Of a DNA stretch of 64,000 bases, positions 37,069 to 48,164 are shown one piece after another. Location: positions 24,699,001 to 24,763,000 of the forward strand of contig NC_059347.1 in NCBI RefSeq assembly GCF_019703515.2, read 5' to 3'. Each line of letters begins with the position of its first letter. The stretch's first letter is position 1. The stretch is from Myxocyprinus asiaticus (taxonomy: Eukaryota > Chordata > Actinopteri > Cypriniformes > Catostomidae). The translations under genes were made by a program, and so were the position numbers. Below the pieces are notes generated by a model. That model was not told the DNA's origin. It made no database searches and saw only the letters and a list, made by a program, of their open reading frames with translations.

Positions 37069-38060
37069 CTATGAAATCACTCTTGTTCTGACAGCGAGAA
37101 CCTGGAAAGCAGGACTCAAACACTTGTCCAGATTATAAAATCTAACAAAAGTATGCTGAGGACAATCCTGCCACCATACAGTACAAATGTCTTCCAAGCA
37201 GGCACCTCTAGCCAAATCCCATGAGGATGCCACGCTCCTCATAGAATAAGCCAGAATATCCAGAAGCAAAGCAACCATGCACCTTATAAGTGCTCGAAAT
37301 TGCATTAACAAGCCAATGAGACAGTCTCTGTTTGGAAACCAAAACACTTCTGTTGCGGCCACCAAAGCATAGAAAAAACTGGTCTGACTTACGTTACTGG
37401 CTAATACAGTCAACATAAATCTGCAGAGCTCTAACTGGGCAAAGCATATGCAACTTTTCATGCAAATGGGGGAGGAGAGAGTGACTGCAAATTAATAGTC
37501 TGTGAGCGAAATGATGTAGAGATAACATTAGGCAAATATCTCAAACGAGGTCACAACACAACCTTTGATAAACCTGGTGCAAAATCCATGCACAAATGAT
37601 TGATTGAAAGGGGCATGCACATCCCCAACCCTCTTAAACGATGCCATTGCCAATAGCAGGGCAGTTTTAAGAGTCAGAAACTTATCAGCAACTGATGTTA
37701 AGGGCTCAAACGGGACAGCCGAGAGCAACTCTAATACCACAGATAAATCCCAGAAGGGAACGCGGACAGGGCGAAAAGGTCTAAGCCTGTGTACTCCGCA
37801 CATAAAACGAGAGACAAGAGAATGTCTACCAATAGAAACACTATTCTCAAGCGAGTGCTCAGCCACTATACATGGAATATAAGCATTGCCAGGGCAACCC
37901 CGGCCCCGAAATGTTCCTGTAAAAATTCCAGCACTGAACCGACAGGACAATGAACTGGATCTTCACTTCACATTAAACACCAGGAGGTGAAAATATGCCA
38001 CTTAAAGGTATATAGCCTTCTCATTGATGGAGCTCTAGCATTTAGAATGGTATCAGCCAC
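37069..38060 (-). pseudogene. DIRS copy A tyrosine recombinase, decayed
   Basis: Broken relative of the intact recombinase in copy B. The N-terminal part reads ARAPSMRRLYTFKWHIFTSW (around 38046-37985). The middle, open frame 37950-37528, includes VRVPFWDLSVVLELL and ASFKRVGDVHA with the first catalytic Arg. The C-terminal part, frame 37461-37069, has YSMRSVASSWDLARGA and VRFYNLDKC with the nucleophile Tyr. Frameshifts separate the parts. In the HxxR motif the His position reads Tyr (copy B: HSTRGVAASW). Expected to be inactive. Confidence 0.85.
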
Positions 38061-39645
38061 AGCGTGGGATAAACCATCATAAGAGCCCCTGTTGAGGGGC
38101 ATAACTTCCATAAGTCTGGCAGGAGGTGCCAAATGCTGCCCCATGCCTGAGACAACATGTCCATTCTAACTGGAATCTCCCAACGTATCTCCTCCATGAG
38201 AGAGACCACAGTCAAACACCATACGTGAGCTGAACTCAATCCTTCCGAACCCTCTGCAGAATTGTGTGTAGTAGGGTAATCGGCGGAAACACATAAAGAT
38301 GCACTGTCAGCCACTGATGCACCAGCACATCAATGCTGAGCAGTGCCTGGGGGCGAGAGAGAGAACCAGAGGCGGCAGTGTAACGTCTCGCTTGATGCAA
38401 ACAGGTCCATGTCTGCTCTGCCAAACCTGCTCCAGATCTGTTCCACAATCTAAGGATGTAATGTCCATTCTCTGGGTATCAAACCCTGTCTGGTCAGGAG
38501 ATCTGCCTCCAAATTTTATTGACCCGGGACATGCACTGCTCAGAGAGACAGTACATTGTCCTGTGCCCTAAGAAGAATATGTTTTGCCAGCCTCAGCATT
38601 GAACGAGAGCACACCCCACCCTGACAGTTGATGTAGGACACCACCATCCTGTTGTCCAACTGGATGAGGACATGACTTCCCAAATCTCTAGAAGGAAAAA
38701 CTCAATGCCAACATCACTGCCAATATTTACAGACAGTCCATGTGCCTATATAGCTGCTGGACCATCCATACTCCGTAAGCTGGATGATCTTCATACACAG
38801 CACTCCAACCCACGGAGTCATCGTCTGTCCTTATCACTTTGTGGCGACACACCTGTCCCAACAGAATACCTGACATCAGAAAGCGGGTCCATTTCCATGG
38901 TAACAGAGCTTGGAAACATCCGTGCGTTACTTTGAAGGGTTAAAAGCACATGCCTCAGAGGTTGAAGTCCCCTTTATGGCTTTCATTCAGCACTGAATGA
39001 ATTTCATTCTTGCATGCAACATGCCCAGGGGAATAACAGTGGACGCCATGATCATAAGCCCCAACAGCCTGTGAAATGTTCTCACAACACACCCAATTCT
39101 GAACATCACTAGACACTGGCATAATGACTGAACTCGAGCTGGAGACAGGCGCACCTGCATCACCACCAATGAGTCCAGCTCCACACCTAGAAACAGTGTC
39201 TGTTGCCTTGGCAACAGGACATTCTAGTCTAGGTTGACTTACAGCCCTAGATTGTTCAAATGGCTGAGAACAGCATCTCGATGTTGGCAGCCAGACTCTG
39301 AGTGAGCTAACAATAACCGGTCATTAAGATATTTCAAAACACGCATGCCTTGAAGCCTCAAGGGCTGCATCTATGAATTTCGTGAATGTGCATGGTGCCA
39401 AAGCAAGTCCGAACGGAAGGATGCAAATATGAGAAAATGCCTGTGCTTCAGCGCAATCTGCATGTGGAAATAAGCGTCCTTCAAATCTGTTGTCACAAAC
39501 CAGTTCCCCAGCCACACTTGTGACATTATTTGTTTTTGTATCAGCATTCTGAATCGACATTTCTTTATAGTGAAATTTAAACGTCTCAAATCCAGAATGG
39601 GATGTAAACGCTGTCTTTCTTTGGAACCAGGAAATAACGTCTGTA
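38061..39645 (-). pseudogene. DIRS copy A reverse transcriptase and RNase H region, decayed
   Basis: From 39645 downward: LHPILDLRRLNFTIKKCRFR, then VTTDLKDAYFHMQI (RT motif A with its catalytic Asp), then ILPFGLALAPCTFTK (motif B) around 39400, and YLNDRLLLAHSE (motif C position) around 39330. Motif C should be YxDD; here it is YLND, so the first of the two Asp is Asn. Around 38448-38236 is the RNase H-like end (RSGAGLAEQTWTCLHQ.. and HLYVFPPITLL), alignable with copy B FGQAQVDLFAS.. and KYAFPPVSLLAQ. Several stops and frameshifts. The N-terminal RT and gag are missing. Confidence 0.8.
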
Positions 39646-40031
39646 AAATGTCCTGGTTACATGCATAAACTCCGTTCCCTGATGGAGGGAACGAGATGTT
39701 GTGTCGATGTAGTGACACTAGGGGTCACTCTCGGGAGCGCGAAACACCTCTGGTCTATGATAAAAGGCCAATGAAAATTGGCAAGTGGTATTTGCATGCC
39801 ACTCCCCCGGACATACGGGTATAAAAGGAGCTGGTATGCAACCACTCATTCAGGTTTTATGCTGAGGATCCGAGACAAGGTCCGGCCATTTCAGCGGGTA
39901 GTTCAGCGTTGTGGCAGGAGGGACACAATGTCTCGTTCCCTCCATCAGGGAACGGAGGTTATGCAAGTAACCAGGACATTCCCTATCTGTCACTCACTCA
40001 ATGTTGTGTCTATGTAGTGACACTAGGGGTC
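39646..40031. repeat. DIRS copy B 3' terminal repeats
   Basis: Inverted arms 39646-39697 and 39927-39981 agree at about nine in ten positions (ATGTCCTGGTTAC, CTCCGTTCCCTGATGGAGG on the arms). The centre of each arm is itself a small palindrome. A 29-bp direct repeat follows each arm, 39698-39726 and 40003-40031 (GTTGTGTCGATGTAGTGACA and GTTGTGTCTATGTAGTGACA, one difference overall), 305 bp apart. Such inverted and split repeats are the hallmark of DIRS elements, used to circularise the DNA for recombinase-driven integration. Confidence 0.85.
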
Positions 40032-40785
40032 CCTATACAAAACGCTGCAACTGGCTGAACTGTGTTACGTGAACTGGTGGTGTGTGACAGGCAGACAACT
40101 GTGTGCCTCGTAGCCAGCACACCAGGCTGACACGTAACCTCCCCCAACATAGTTATGAGTGTCGAACGGCCCTTTGGGGACAAGTTGACTACCCAAAAGA
40201 TAGAGACAGGCTAACCCAGTCGTGGCCTCTTTTCCCCTTCTTTTTTCCACTCCCTAAAAAACAAGGGGGATTATCTGACTGGGCCGCCAGGTCTAGTCGG
40301 GGGGTGTCCCTCCCAAGGGCAGGCCACACCTCGCCCAAAGAGAGGGGGGATATTTAAGTGGAAAATACGTCTCATGCTCTTGCCGACCATGTGGAGAGTC
40401 TCATAGTAGACCCTACCAAACGGGGGAGGAGTTGCTACAAACATGGAGACTGTGGCAGAAGGGGCTCTGCCCAAGGAAGATGCAGTTTGCCAACAGGAAA
40501 ACGAATTAGCGGAAGATATACATCGCATGGGGTTACCTTACAGGGAACCGCCACATGCTGAGCACCTACCCCTGTACAGGGCTCTTAGTTAGCACGTGTA
40601 CTGGGCTGGCAGTGAGTCTCTCCGAAAACTCGACTCCCACAGGGCTCGGAGGAAGTCAACCAGGGAACATAATTTGTGAACACTACTGGGAATTAATGGC
40701 ACACATCTTCAGCTCAGAGGAGGTGAAAGGCGCTATGTGCAAGCGATACACCCGGCCGGCTATCCCAGGCTTATCCGCTTGTATT
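40032..40785 (-). other. DIRS copy B 3' non-coding region
   Basis: Between the recombinase stop and the terminal repeats. Open frames on both strands here (for example 40528-40271) show no domain. Part of the element, not host DNA. Confidence 0.6.
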
Positions 40786-41757
40786 TCATGCCACTACCTG
40801 GGATGAAACCGGTTCCACCTGGAGGTTGTAGAACCTTGCAATTGTGTTGGGTGTTGCCCAGCCTGCTGCTCTGCAAATGTCTGTTAGAGAGGCACCCCTG
40901 GCCAAGGCCCAGGAGGCCGCTACACCCCTGGTAGAATGGGCTTGTAGCCCTACCGGGGGTGGCACGTCCTGGGCGTGATATGCCATAGCTATGGCGTCAA
41001 TGAACCAGTGGGTGATCCTCTGCTTGGAGTCAGTGCTTCCTTTCCGCTGTGCACCAAAGCAGACAAAGAGCTGCTCAGAGATCCTAAAGCTCTTCGTGCG
41101 ATCCAAATAGATGCGTAAAGCGTGCACCGGACACAGCAACGACAGGGCTGGGTCTGCCTCCTCCTGGGGCAGCGCTCGCAGGTTCATCACCTGGTCCCTA
41201 AAAGAGGTCGTTGGAACCTTGGGCACATAGCCCGGTTGGGGTCTCAAGATTATGTGAGAGTAGCCCGGACCGAACTCCAGGCACGTTTCGCTGGCAGAGA
41301 ACGCTTGCAGGTCTCCTACCCTCTTTATGGAAGTGAGTGCAGTCAGGAGGGCAGTCTTCAAGGAGAGTGCCTTAAGCTCAGCTGACTGCAAAGGCTCAAA
41401 AGGAGCTCTCTGTAGACCCTGAAGAACTACAGAGAGGTCCCATGAGGGAACGAGGCGCGGTCTGGAGGGGTTTAGCCTCCTGGCACCTCTCAGGAACCTG
41501 ATGATCAGGTCGTGCTTCCCTAAGGACTTACCGTCCACTGTGTCATGGTGTGCTGCTATAGCAGCAATGTACACCTTCAAGGTGGAAGGGGACAGCCGCC
41601 CTTCCAACCTCTCCTGCAGGAAGGAAAGCACCGATCCGACTGCGCATCTCTGGGGGTCTTCCCTTCGGGAAGAACACCACTTAGTGAATAGACGCCACTT
41701 AAAGGCATACAGGTGCCTAGTAGAGGGGGCCCTAGCCTGAGTGATCGTGTCTACCAC
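40786..41757 (-). CDS. DIRS tyrosine recombinase, intact frame
   Basis: Site-specific recombinase of the lambda-integrase (tyrosine recombinase) superfamily, which in DIRS retrotransposons integrates the circular DNA intermediate in place of a DDE integrase. 323 residues without a stop. The N-terminal core-binding domain starts near ARAPSTRHLYAFKWRLFTKW. The catalytic domain has Arg146 (SIKRVGDL), His274 and Arg277 (HSTRGVAASW), Trp300 (AAGWATP) and nucleophile Tyr310 (ARFYNLQ). The spacing is as in the family: 33 residues from Arg277 to Tyr310. I take the Met at 41757 as start because upstream sequence is in the RNase H-like frame; the true start could be a little further up. Surrounding element sequence is broken, so the protein could exist only if transcribed from outside. 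Substrate would be DIRS ends such as those at 39646-40031. Confidence 0.85.
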   Translation of the reverse strand: MVDTITQARAPSTRHLYAFKWRLFTKWCSSRREDPQRCAVGSVLSFLQERLEGRLSPSTLKVYIAAIAAHHDTVDGKSLGKHDLIIRFLRGARRLNPSRPRLVPSWDLSVVLQGLQRAPFEPLQSAELKALSLKTALLTALTSIKRVGDLQAFSASETCLEFGPGYSHIILRPQPGYVPKVPTTSFRDQVMNLRALPQEEADPALSLLCPVHALRIYLDRTKSFRISEQLFVCFGAQRKGSTDSKQRITHWFIDAIAMAYHAQDVPPPVGLQAHSTRGVAASWALARGASLTDICRAAGWATPNTIARFYNLQVEPVSSQVVA

Positions 41758-41761
41758 CTGC

Positions 41762-42165
41762 GGTGGATGCGAATGCGTCCCATTCAGGGGCCAGACATGG
41801 TGATTCCAGAGGTCTGGTCATGGGTGCCAGATGGTGCACCGTCCCTGAGAAAGAAGGTCCTTCCTCAGGGGAATTCACCGGGGGGGGGCTGTCGCGAGGA
41901 GCGTGAGGTCCGAGAACCACGTCTGGGTGGGCCAGTAGGGTGCTACCAGGAAGACCTGCTCGTTGTCCTCCCTGACCTCGCACAGAGTCTGTGCAAGTAG
42001 GCTCACTGGCGGAAACGCATATTTGCGTAGGCCAGGAGGCCAGCTGTTTGCCAGCGTGTCTATGCCGAGGGGTGCCTCGGACAGGGCGTACCAGAGCGGG
42101 CAGTGGGAGGATTCTTGGGAGGCGAACAGGTCTACCTGTGCCTGTCCGAATCGACTCCAATTCAA
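41762..42165 (-). pseudogene. DIRS copy B RT/RNase H C-terminal fragment
   Basis: The frame 42165-41875 reads NWSRFGQAQVDLFASQESS and LRKYAFPPVSLLAQTL, then VAPYWPTQTWFSDLTLLATA: the RNase H-like end of the DIRS pol frame. An eight-G run near 41881-41888 shifts the frame; continuation (PLRKDLLSQGRCTIWHP) is in another frame with a stop. The 178-codon frame at 42268-41732 is a shadow. Confidence 0.8.
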
Positions 42166-42756
42166 ATAGGGAGAAAATAATCATCACTGCGAAAGTATGA
42201 CTGGTTAGCAAATATCCCACCTTGACTGATTGGTTGCTCAGCTGAGTCGGACTGTCAGTCTTGCCCATACATTCAGTTCAGTGCCCCCACCTCCCGCTGC
42301 TCCATGCGCATTTAGAGAGAATCTCTGTACACTTTTTAAAATATATAGATCACAATTCACTTAGCAGTGCTGTGACATCGCATTAGTAGATTGAGAAGTT
42401 ACGGGTCAAAAACCTACTCATTATTCCAGTGACCATACGTATCATAACTCATTTTTGGTGAGATAGCTGGGCATACAGCGTATGAGCAAGACTACACTAT
42501 TGATTTAAGCAGATTGACTATTTGCACTAGGTGTAAATAGCACCTACCACACATCATGGCTATTTGCACTTCAATAATCTGGTGGAATCACAAAAAAAAA
42601 AAAAAATGAAGACTAACTGCAGCCCTTGTGTGGCTGCAGTGGTGTGGGGTGTAACAATGGTGTGGATATGCTTTTTTGTGCCTTAAATCAGCCTTTGTAC
42701 CACTTTATTTTTTTCTTGTCACCACTCTTAATATTTCCTTTAACACTTACCTACTT
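42166..42756. other. Unassigned DNA beside the DIRS break
   Basis: No gene; ordinary AT-rich DNA after the truncated 5' end of DIRS copy B. Confidence 0.5.
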
Positions 42757-42772
42757 ATAATAATAATAATAA

Positions 42773-42804
<32 letters not shown>

Positions 42805-42809
42805 AATAG
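42757..42809. repeat. (AAT)n and (AATA)n microsatellite
   Basis: A mix of AAT and AATA units. Confidence 0.9.
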
Positions 42810-42879
42810 TTGATTTCCTTGCAGTGATTTGGTCATGGTGATGGTTGGACAGTCGAGAGAAAGGTTTTTAATTTAAATT

Positions 42880-43190
42880 AAATGTTTTTACTATAGTAAT
42901 ATTGTAGAAGCCATGCTTTTTTGATGGAAGCCACAGTTTTAATGCAGGTAAGTATAGTGTTTTTACAGTAATATGGTGTCAGTATAGTAACCGTGTTTAA
43001 TTTTGCGATTACTATGATTTTACAATAAAATACCATAGTGATACTATGGTTACTGTAGTAAAACCGCTGTCAATTTTTGTAAGGGAAGAGGAAGTTTAGG
43101 TTTAGGGGTAGGGGTTGTTGCAGGGTGTCTGTAGGACTCTAAATAAACACAAACCATATGCTGCAGTGATGCCCCTATACTGTATGTTTG
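42880..43190. repeat. Dispersed repeat rich in TACTATGG/CCATAGTA words
   Basis: Partly self-complementary words such as ACTATAGTAATATTG, ACCATAGTGATACTATGGTT and ACTGTAGTAAAACC recur, followed by a TTTAGGTTTAGGGG patch. This is typical of a fish MITE family, but the ends are not resolved. Confidence 0.45.
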
Positions 43191-46100
43191 TATTTAATTA
43201 GACAATACAATAAAGAGAGTAAATAATGACAGAATTTTTATTTTTGTGTGAACTATTCCTTTGAGGAGCAGGTCAGGCTTCATGTACTGTATTGTTGTGT
43301 AGTTTGTTGAACCCTCTTTGTATACTGTAAAAAAGAAAGGCAGTGACCTGACTTCCATGGTTTAGTGGCAATGTTGCAATGATTAATGGCAATTGTTCCA
43401 TAGCTAGAGCTATTATTGCTTCCATTTATTGATTTTTTTTTAATGTTAAGTTCTGACATCACCAGGTAATGTTCCCCAAGACTTGTGTGGGTAGACACCT
43501 GTAATTTGTATCAAGGTGGAGGCGATGAAGGAGGAAGCAAGCGTTGTTGAGATACACAAGGAATATTAAATAGCATAACATGGCCAGACTAGCACAGCAG
43601 GTTCTCAGGCCCCAGTACTTTAATTTTCATTAGTGAGCAATTGGTCATACTCACAGCAGGGATCACCGACTGACTACAAGTTTGAACATTATTGGCAATT
43701 CCGGAGTAAGTCTGGATTTTTTGTTGATTTCTATTTCTCATTCTTTCACATTCTTTGTGTTATCAGAATTGGACCAAGAACTACAAAATAGATCGAGAAC
43801 TATTGTAGAACACAGTTACGTGAGATTTAAATGCAGGTTAGGCTTACTGCTGTGTCCTTGAATATGGCCAGTCATCGAGAGCCGTAGGCGGCTGGTAAAG
43901 AGAGGGGGTTGTGTGGAGGGTCCCAGCAGGCCATTTGTCTGGACGGGCCAGTCTAACCCTTCCCTCCAGCTGGGTTGGGCTGAGAGCAGTAGAGCCCTCA
44001 CTGACTGATTAGGTATCATGCAAATTACCACCTGGGGAGCCTATTAGATATTCCAAAGTCAATGACAACACGACAGATGATGCACCACCATCGTCCTGCT
44101 ATCTTCTTCAGTTATGGGTCTGCAGATCTATTTAGCTTTAGACGCCAATGAACTACTTTTTAGTTGACACATTGGATTGTTCAGACTGATCTAACTGTGA
44201 ATTCGGCAACAGTAGGTCAAAAGTTCTTTAGTTGAAATCGCTCCGTTCTTACTGAAATTTGAACCACTGCCCCCAGTGAATCAGGAAGTGTTGTTGAAAT
44301 GTTGTTATTAACATATTGGAGCACAAGTTTCCGGAATGTCCACAGACTAGCGCCAAAAGTCAGTTGTATTTATAGTTGTAAATTATGAAATACAGTCAAC
44401 AGAAATATATATTCTATTAAACGTATGCTCCAACCCAAACCCTAACCCTACACCTTACCATCAGTTAAGTAAAATTATAATCTTAGAGGGAAAATGCAAC
44501 TGCTGAATACACTCATCACTGATTATGTGAACATGATTACCTCTGGTTTCAAAGGGTCTACAACCTGTGTCTTGGAGGCTGCTAAATAGTGCCACAGGAA
44601 AAGGCAAACGCATTTGAATTTACACAAAGATGTCTGATGGGTTATGGTGCTTGTTATTAACTCGACAGAATGGGGTCAAAGTCAAGGTACCGGAACATTT
44701 AGCAGCAGCATGTCGAGTTTGTGTGTGATCATTCTGGGTTGTTGTCTTATGCAACACTACAAGGCCCCCCTTATTCATCTCCTCTCTCTTCCTGTGGCTT
44801 CTACAGTATAGAACACTGTGACTGTTAATCAGGAAGCTGCTAAACAATGAGCTTGTGCCCAGCCAGATCTGTAAGCACTAAAAGACAGCCCTTTGTTTCT
44901 AAAATAAGAACAATCTTACATTTGAGAGGAGACATGGCCGATTCCTATGAAGTTCGCCGACATTGGAGCGCAGACCGGAACCCTTCAAGGTATTTTCAGC
45001 CACTGTGAATATCAGTGAATGTGTTATTACAGGCCTAGATGCTGCACTTAATTCCCAAACAATATGGTTTACTTATACTCAAGGGCGTCAAATTATAATC
45101 AACCCACCATCTAGAAAGTGCTGTGCTGTCAGAGCTTGTATGCCAAAGCTACTGTACAGTGGACGCCAAACCCAGTGTCACCACCCTCTTCTGCTTTCTC
45201 ATTATCCAAAGACCCTGCTCCACGACCCTAATAATGATGATGGAGAGGAGGTTGCCTCTGACAAACCACAATGCATTTCATAGCTCAAACAAAACCATGT
45301 CTATAAAATGCTGACTGAAATAGGCAACACAACTGTTCATTTGTTGTTTGTTTGTGTTAGGGAGACTATTTCATGTAAGGTTCTGCTAAAAGTGTTGGTA
45401 AGTGTCAACCAGTGAGTTTTTCAACAGTCACTTGAAAACTCATAGAAATTTGTAGAAGATGGTGAAATTGTAAGATATCGTACAACTTGGCTCTTGACTT
45501 TCATCCCTTTAGAGTCCAACCAATCAACAAACAGAATTTAAAATCAATACAATATAAATACTAGCCTTCTAGCCAAAATCTTATTTTATTAAATGAAACG
45601 TCTGTGAACAAATTTGATTACTCACGCCTTGTTTATTTATGCAATACAAATGACTGATGCACTCTATGTCTATAACCTGTAATACGCTTCCCTCGTCTCG
45701 TTCCAAACCACAATGTAGTCTTTCTTCCACGGTACACTACAATTATTTTCCTATTAAAATCATTCTTAGGTTTAGGTTTTGGGTAAAGGGGTTACACTTT
45801 ATGGTTAGGTTTGGCGTTAAATTTAGGAAAAATTGTAATAGCATTGTTCCGGAGCTAAAGTCAGATGTTTTTGTATGAGCCAATGACTTTTTTCCATTTT
45901 GCCATCTCATACTATTTGTCATGATTCGAGTTTTTAAATAATGATTTTGAAACAACAAAGAGGAATAATCTCATTGCTATCACCCCTATGGTAATCCGGG
46001 TGTTTTGAATGGTCATTTAGTTTTAGAACTTGCCAAAAGCAGCAACAGCATGAGAGATATAAGCAGATCATCCTTAAACTGCCCTTAACAAGACCATGGT

Positions 46101-47805
46101 AATACCAAAGCAAATTTTTCTATTTAAAAACAGTAGCTTTGTTTTTGTAGTGAAAATGAAGTGTCCCCTCATATACTGTAGCTAATGCCCTTTACTTGGA
46201 GGGACTCCTAGGGCTCATTTTGAATATAGTAATGGAGGACAGTGACAGTTTGTTCTGGGTCCCTCCTCCTCTGAAATGTGAGTTAATGTGTTTACTTCAA
46301 CTCCCCGATCATTTTAGCCTTAACTTGTTCTGCTGTCAGGAGAACCAGAATGAGACCCTCAATTATTAGAGAAAATGACAAATAAGTACTTTCAGAAGAA
46401 GTAGAAGAAGCAAAATATGATGAGACATGCGTCAGAGGTTTCAGGGCAGGAAATAGGAGGGACATATGATGTCGTACTAAGGATGGTGTGTTTCAAGCAT
46501 AGTGCCTTGCTTCAAGACTCTTGAGTTTTTGCCTTTTTTCTTATTTTTCCCTTAGGTCTTGTCTCTCTTTCTTGGACAAGTTAATGAAGCTCCTGAATCA
46601 CCAAGTAGCCCAACAAACGTCTATATTTTCCCTTACCTTCAGTGCCTCACTTGAAGTCTCCCTCAAAGAATGACTGGAACCCTGTCTGAAAGACCCTCTG
46701 TTTATTCTCAAAGCCCATTTTGGGAAGACAGTTGGTCCTCTGCTCTTAATTGATGGAAATGTTTGCAACATCTGGGTTTGGTGTACATTGTAGAGGGCAG
46801 TGGGCAGTTTCCATATTGCCAGCACATTGTCACGAGCCTTGTCTGTGCCACCAAGCTGGAGAGGCTTCCACTCAGCATTATGCAGAGGATTCCCTGAAGA
46901 GACAGCCATTTCACCCAACCAAAAAATGATGCCGTTAGAGAGCAATATTTGATAATATGCTTTTTTTTTTCTCCACATATCCACAGGGAGAAAGAAAAAA
47001 GGGGAGTGGTGGAATTATATGCTACGTTAACTCTGTAGGCATCTCTAAGGCGGCGAAAAACGTCTGAGAGCATTTTCTTTTCATTGACTGCCTGCTATGA
47101 ATCGAGAGAGAGAGAGTCACTGCGACTTAAATGTTTCTAGAGACTCATACACCCTAGATCTGTCTGTCCTCTAGAAAATGTGCATGTGGTTTCTGTTCTT
47201 TGAAGTGATTCGACTTGGCATTTGCATTGAACGAATGCTCTCATTTTCCATGAAATTGCCATATTGCAGCAGAGGTTTGCTTTAAAGAGTTTAACGAAAT
47301 TAGTTATATAATCAGAAAACACAGGTTTTCAGTTTTTATTTTGATGGAATGAAAAGGGCAAGTTATACAGGGAAAAATTTAAACGCACAAAAAAATTAAA
47401 CTTTTCATTATTATTGTCAAAATGATTTTTCCTCCGCAGAACGGGTAAATATTTCCCATTTACTTCATAGTGCTCATAATTCACTTTGGGATCCAGACCT
47501 GACTACATCCACACAATGAGTCACTCAAAAGAAATCCACTACAAATTACTAATTTACTTCCAGTATGTATAATTGTAATCAGATTAGTTAACTGTTTACT
47601 AAAAAAAATAATTAAATTGCTTTTTAGTTACTCTATAAAACACTCTTCACTAAAAGTTTTTGTTTTTATGCTCAATGAATTCATCCTCGTCCATTGTCAC
47701 ACACCCTTCAGCTGTCACAGAAATGCAAACAGACGGACATACAAACAAAATTAATGTTTAAAATATATGCTAAATAAATACGATTATTTTAGAAATATGT
47801 GTAAC
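43191..47805. other. Unassigned DNA
   Basis: No gene supported. Telomere-like words (CCCTAACCCTA near 44440; GGTTTAGGTTTTGGG near 45770) are short and degenerate. The 128-codon minus frame at 46984-46598 and the 106-codon plus frame at 44963-45283 have no recognisable domain. A GA-rich patch lies at 47104-47116. Confidence 0.5.
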
Positions 47806-48159
47806 TGTCATAATTCACTGTTGGGTTGCTTTGTGTTTATCCTCTGTCTTCTGTTTTCCCTGGACTACACTTCCCAAAATGCACTGCCCTCATCTCTGTT
47901 AGCTGTTCCCAATTGTTCTCATCTGTGTTCCATTTCCTCGTTAGTCCTTGTGTATATAATGACCTGATTTCTGTTCAGTCTTTGTCAGTTGTTGTTTTCT
48001 CCATTTCATGTACCAGTTCCTATCGTGGATGTAACGTTTGTTTTATTTCCTAGTTTTGCCTTGTTCCAATGTTTTTCTTGTTTTTGTACTTTGATTTATT
48101 TATTATTAAACATCACGCTGCACCTAGATCCTGTTTTTATACTTCCTTCAAATGTTACA
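47806..48159 (+). repeat. Solo LTR, 354 bp
   Basis: Begins TGTCATAATTC and ends AAATGTTACA. A perfect 5-bp duplication GTAAC lies at 47801-47805 and 48160-48164. A TATA-like TATATAATG (about 47953) and a poly-A-signal-like ATTAAAC (about 48105) are in the expected order. No internal region remains. Confidence 0.8.
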
Positions 48160-48164
48160 GTAAC

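Larger units (their letters stand above)
35373..39645 (-). mobile_element. DIRS1-like retrotransposon, copy A (decayed, 5'-truncated)
   Basis: Gene order on the minus strand is RT, RNase H-like region, tyrosine recombinase, then 3' terminal repeats: the DIRS order. There are no LTRs. The 3' end (35373-35696) has the DIRS style of inverted plus direct repeats. The 5' end stops inside RT at about 39645, where copy B begins, and gag is absent. A 1252-bp Tc1 element is inserted at 35713-36964. Both RT and recombinase carry stops and damaged catalytic residues. Confidence 0.85.
39646..42165 (-). mobile_element. DIRS1-like retrotransposon, copy B (5'-truncated)
   Basis: On the minus strand: end of the RT/RNase H frame, intact tyrosine recombinase, about 750 bp of 3' untranslated sequence and DIRS terminal repeats. 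It stops abruptly at about 42165 inside the RNase H-like region; RT motifs and gag are absent. The 3' end abuts the broken RT of copy A at about 39646. A 5'-truncated insertion or a deletion could explain this. Confidence 0.85.

Noticed and set aside
41732..42268. 178-codon minus-strand open frame
   Set aside because: It overlaps the DIRS RNase H-like frame and only partly follows the true DIRS reading; no domain in its own frame. A shadow.
44430..44460. CCCTAACCCTA words suggesting interstitial telomere
   Set aside because: Only one or two units, imperfect, and similar words occur in dispersed repeats here (1685, 2715, 43095, 45770).
44963..45283. 106-codon plus-strand frame
   Set aside because: No domain and ordinary composition; chance.
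46598..46984. 128-codon minus-strand open frame
   Set aside because: No recognisable family and no supporting structure; overlaps another frame of similar length.
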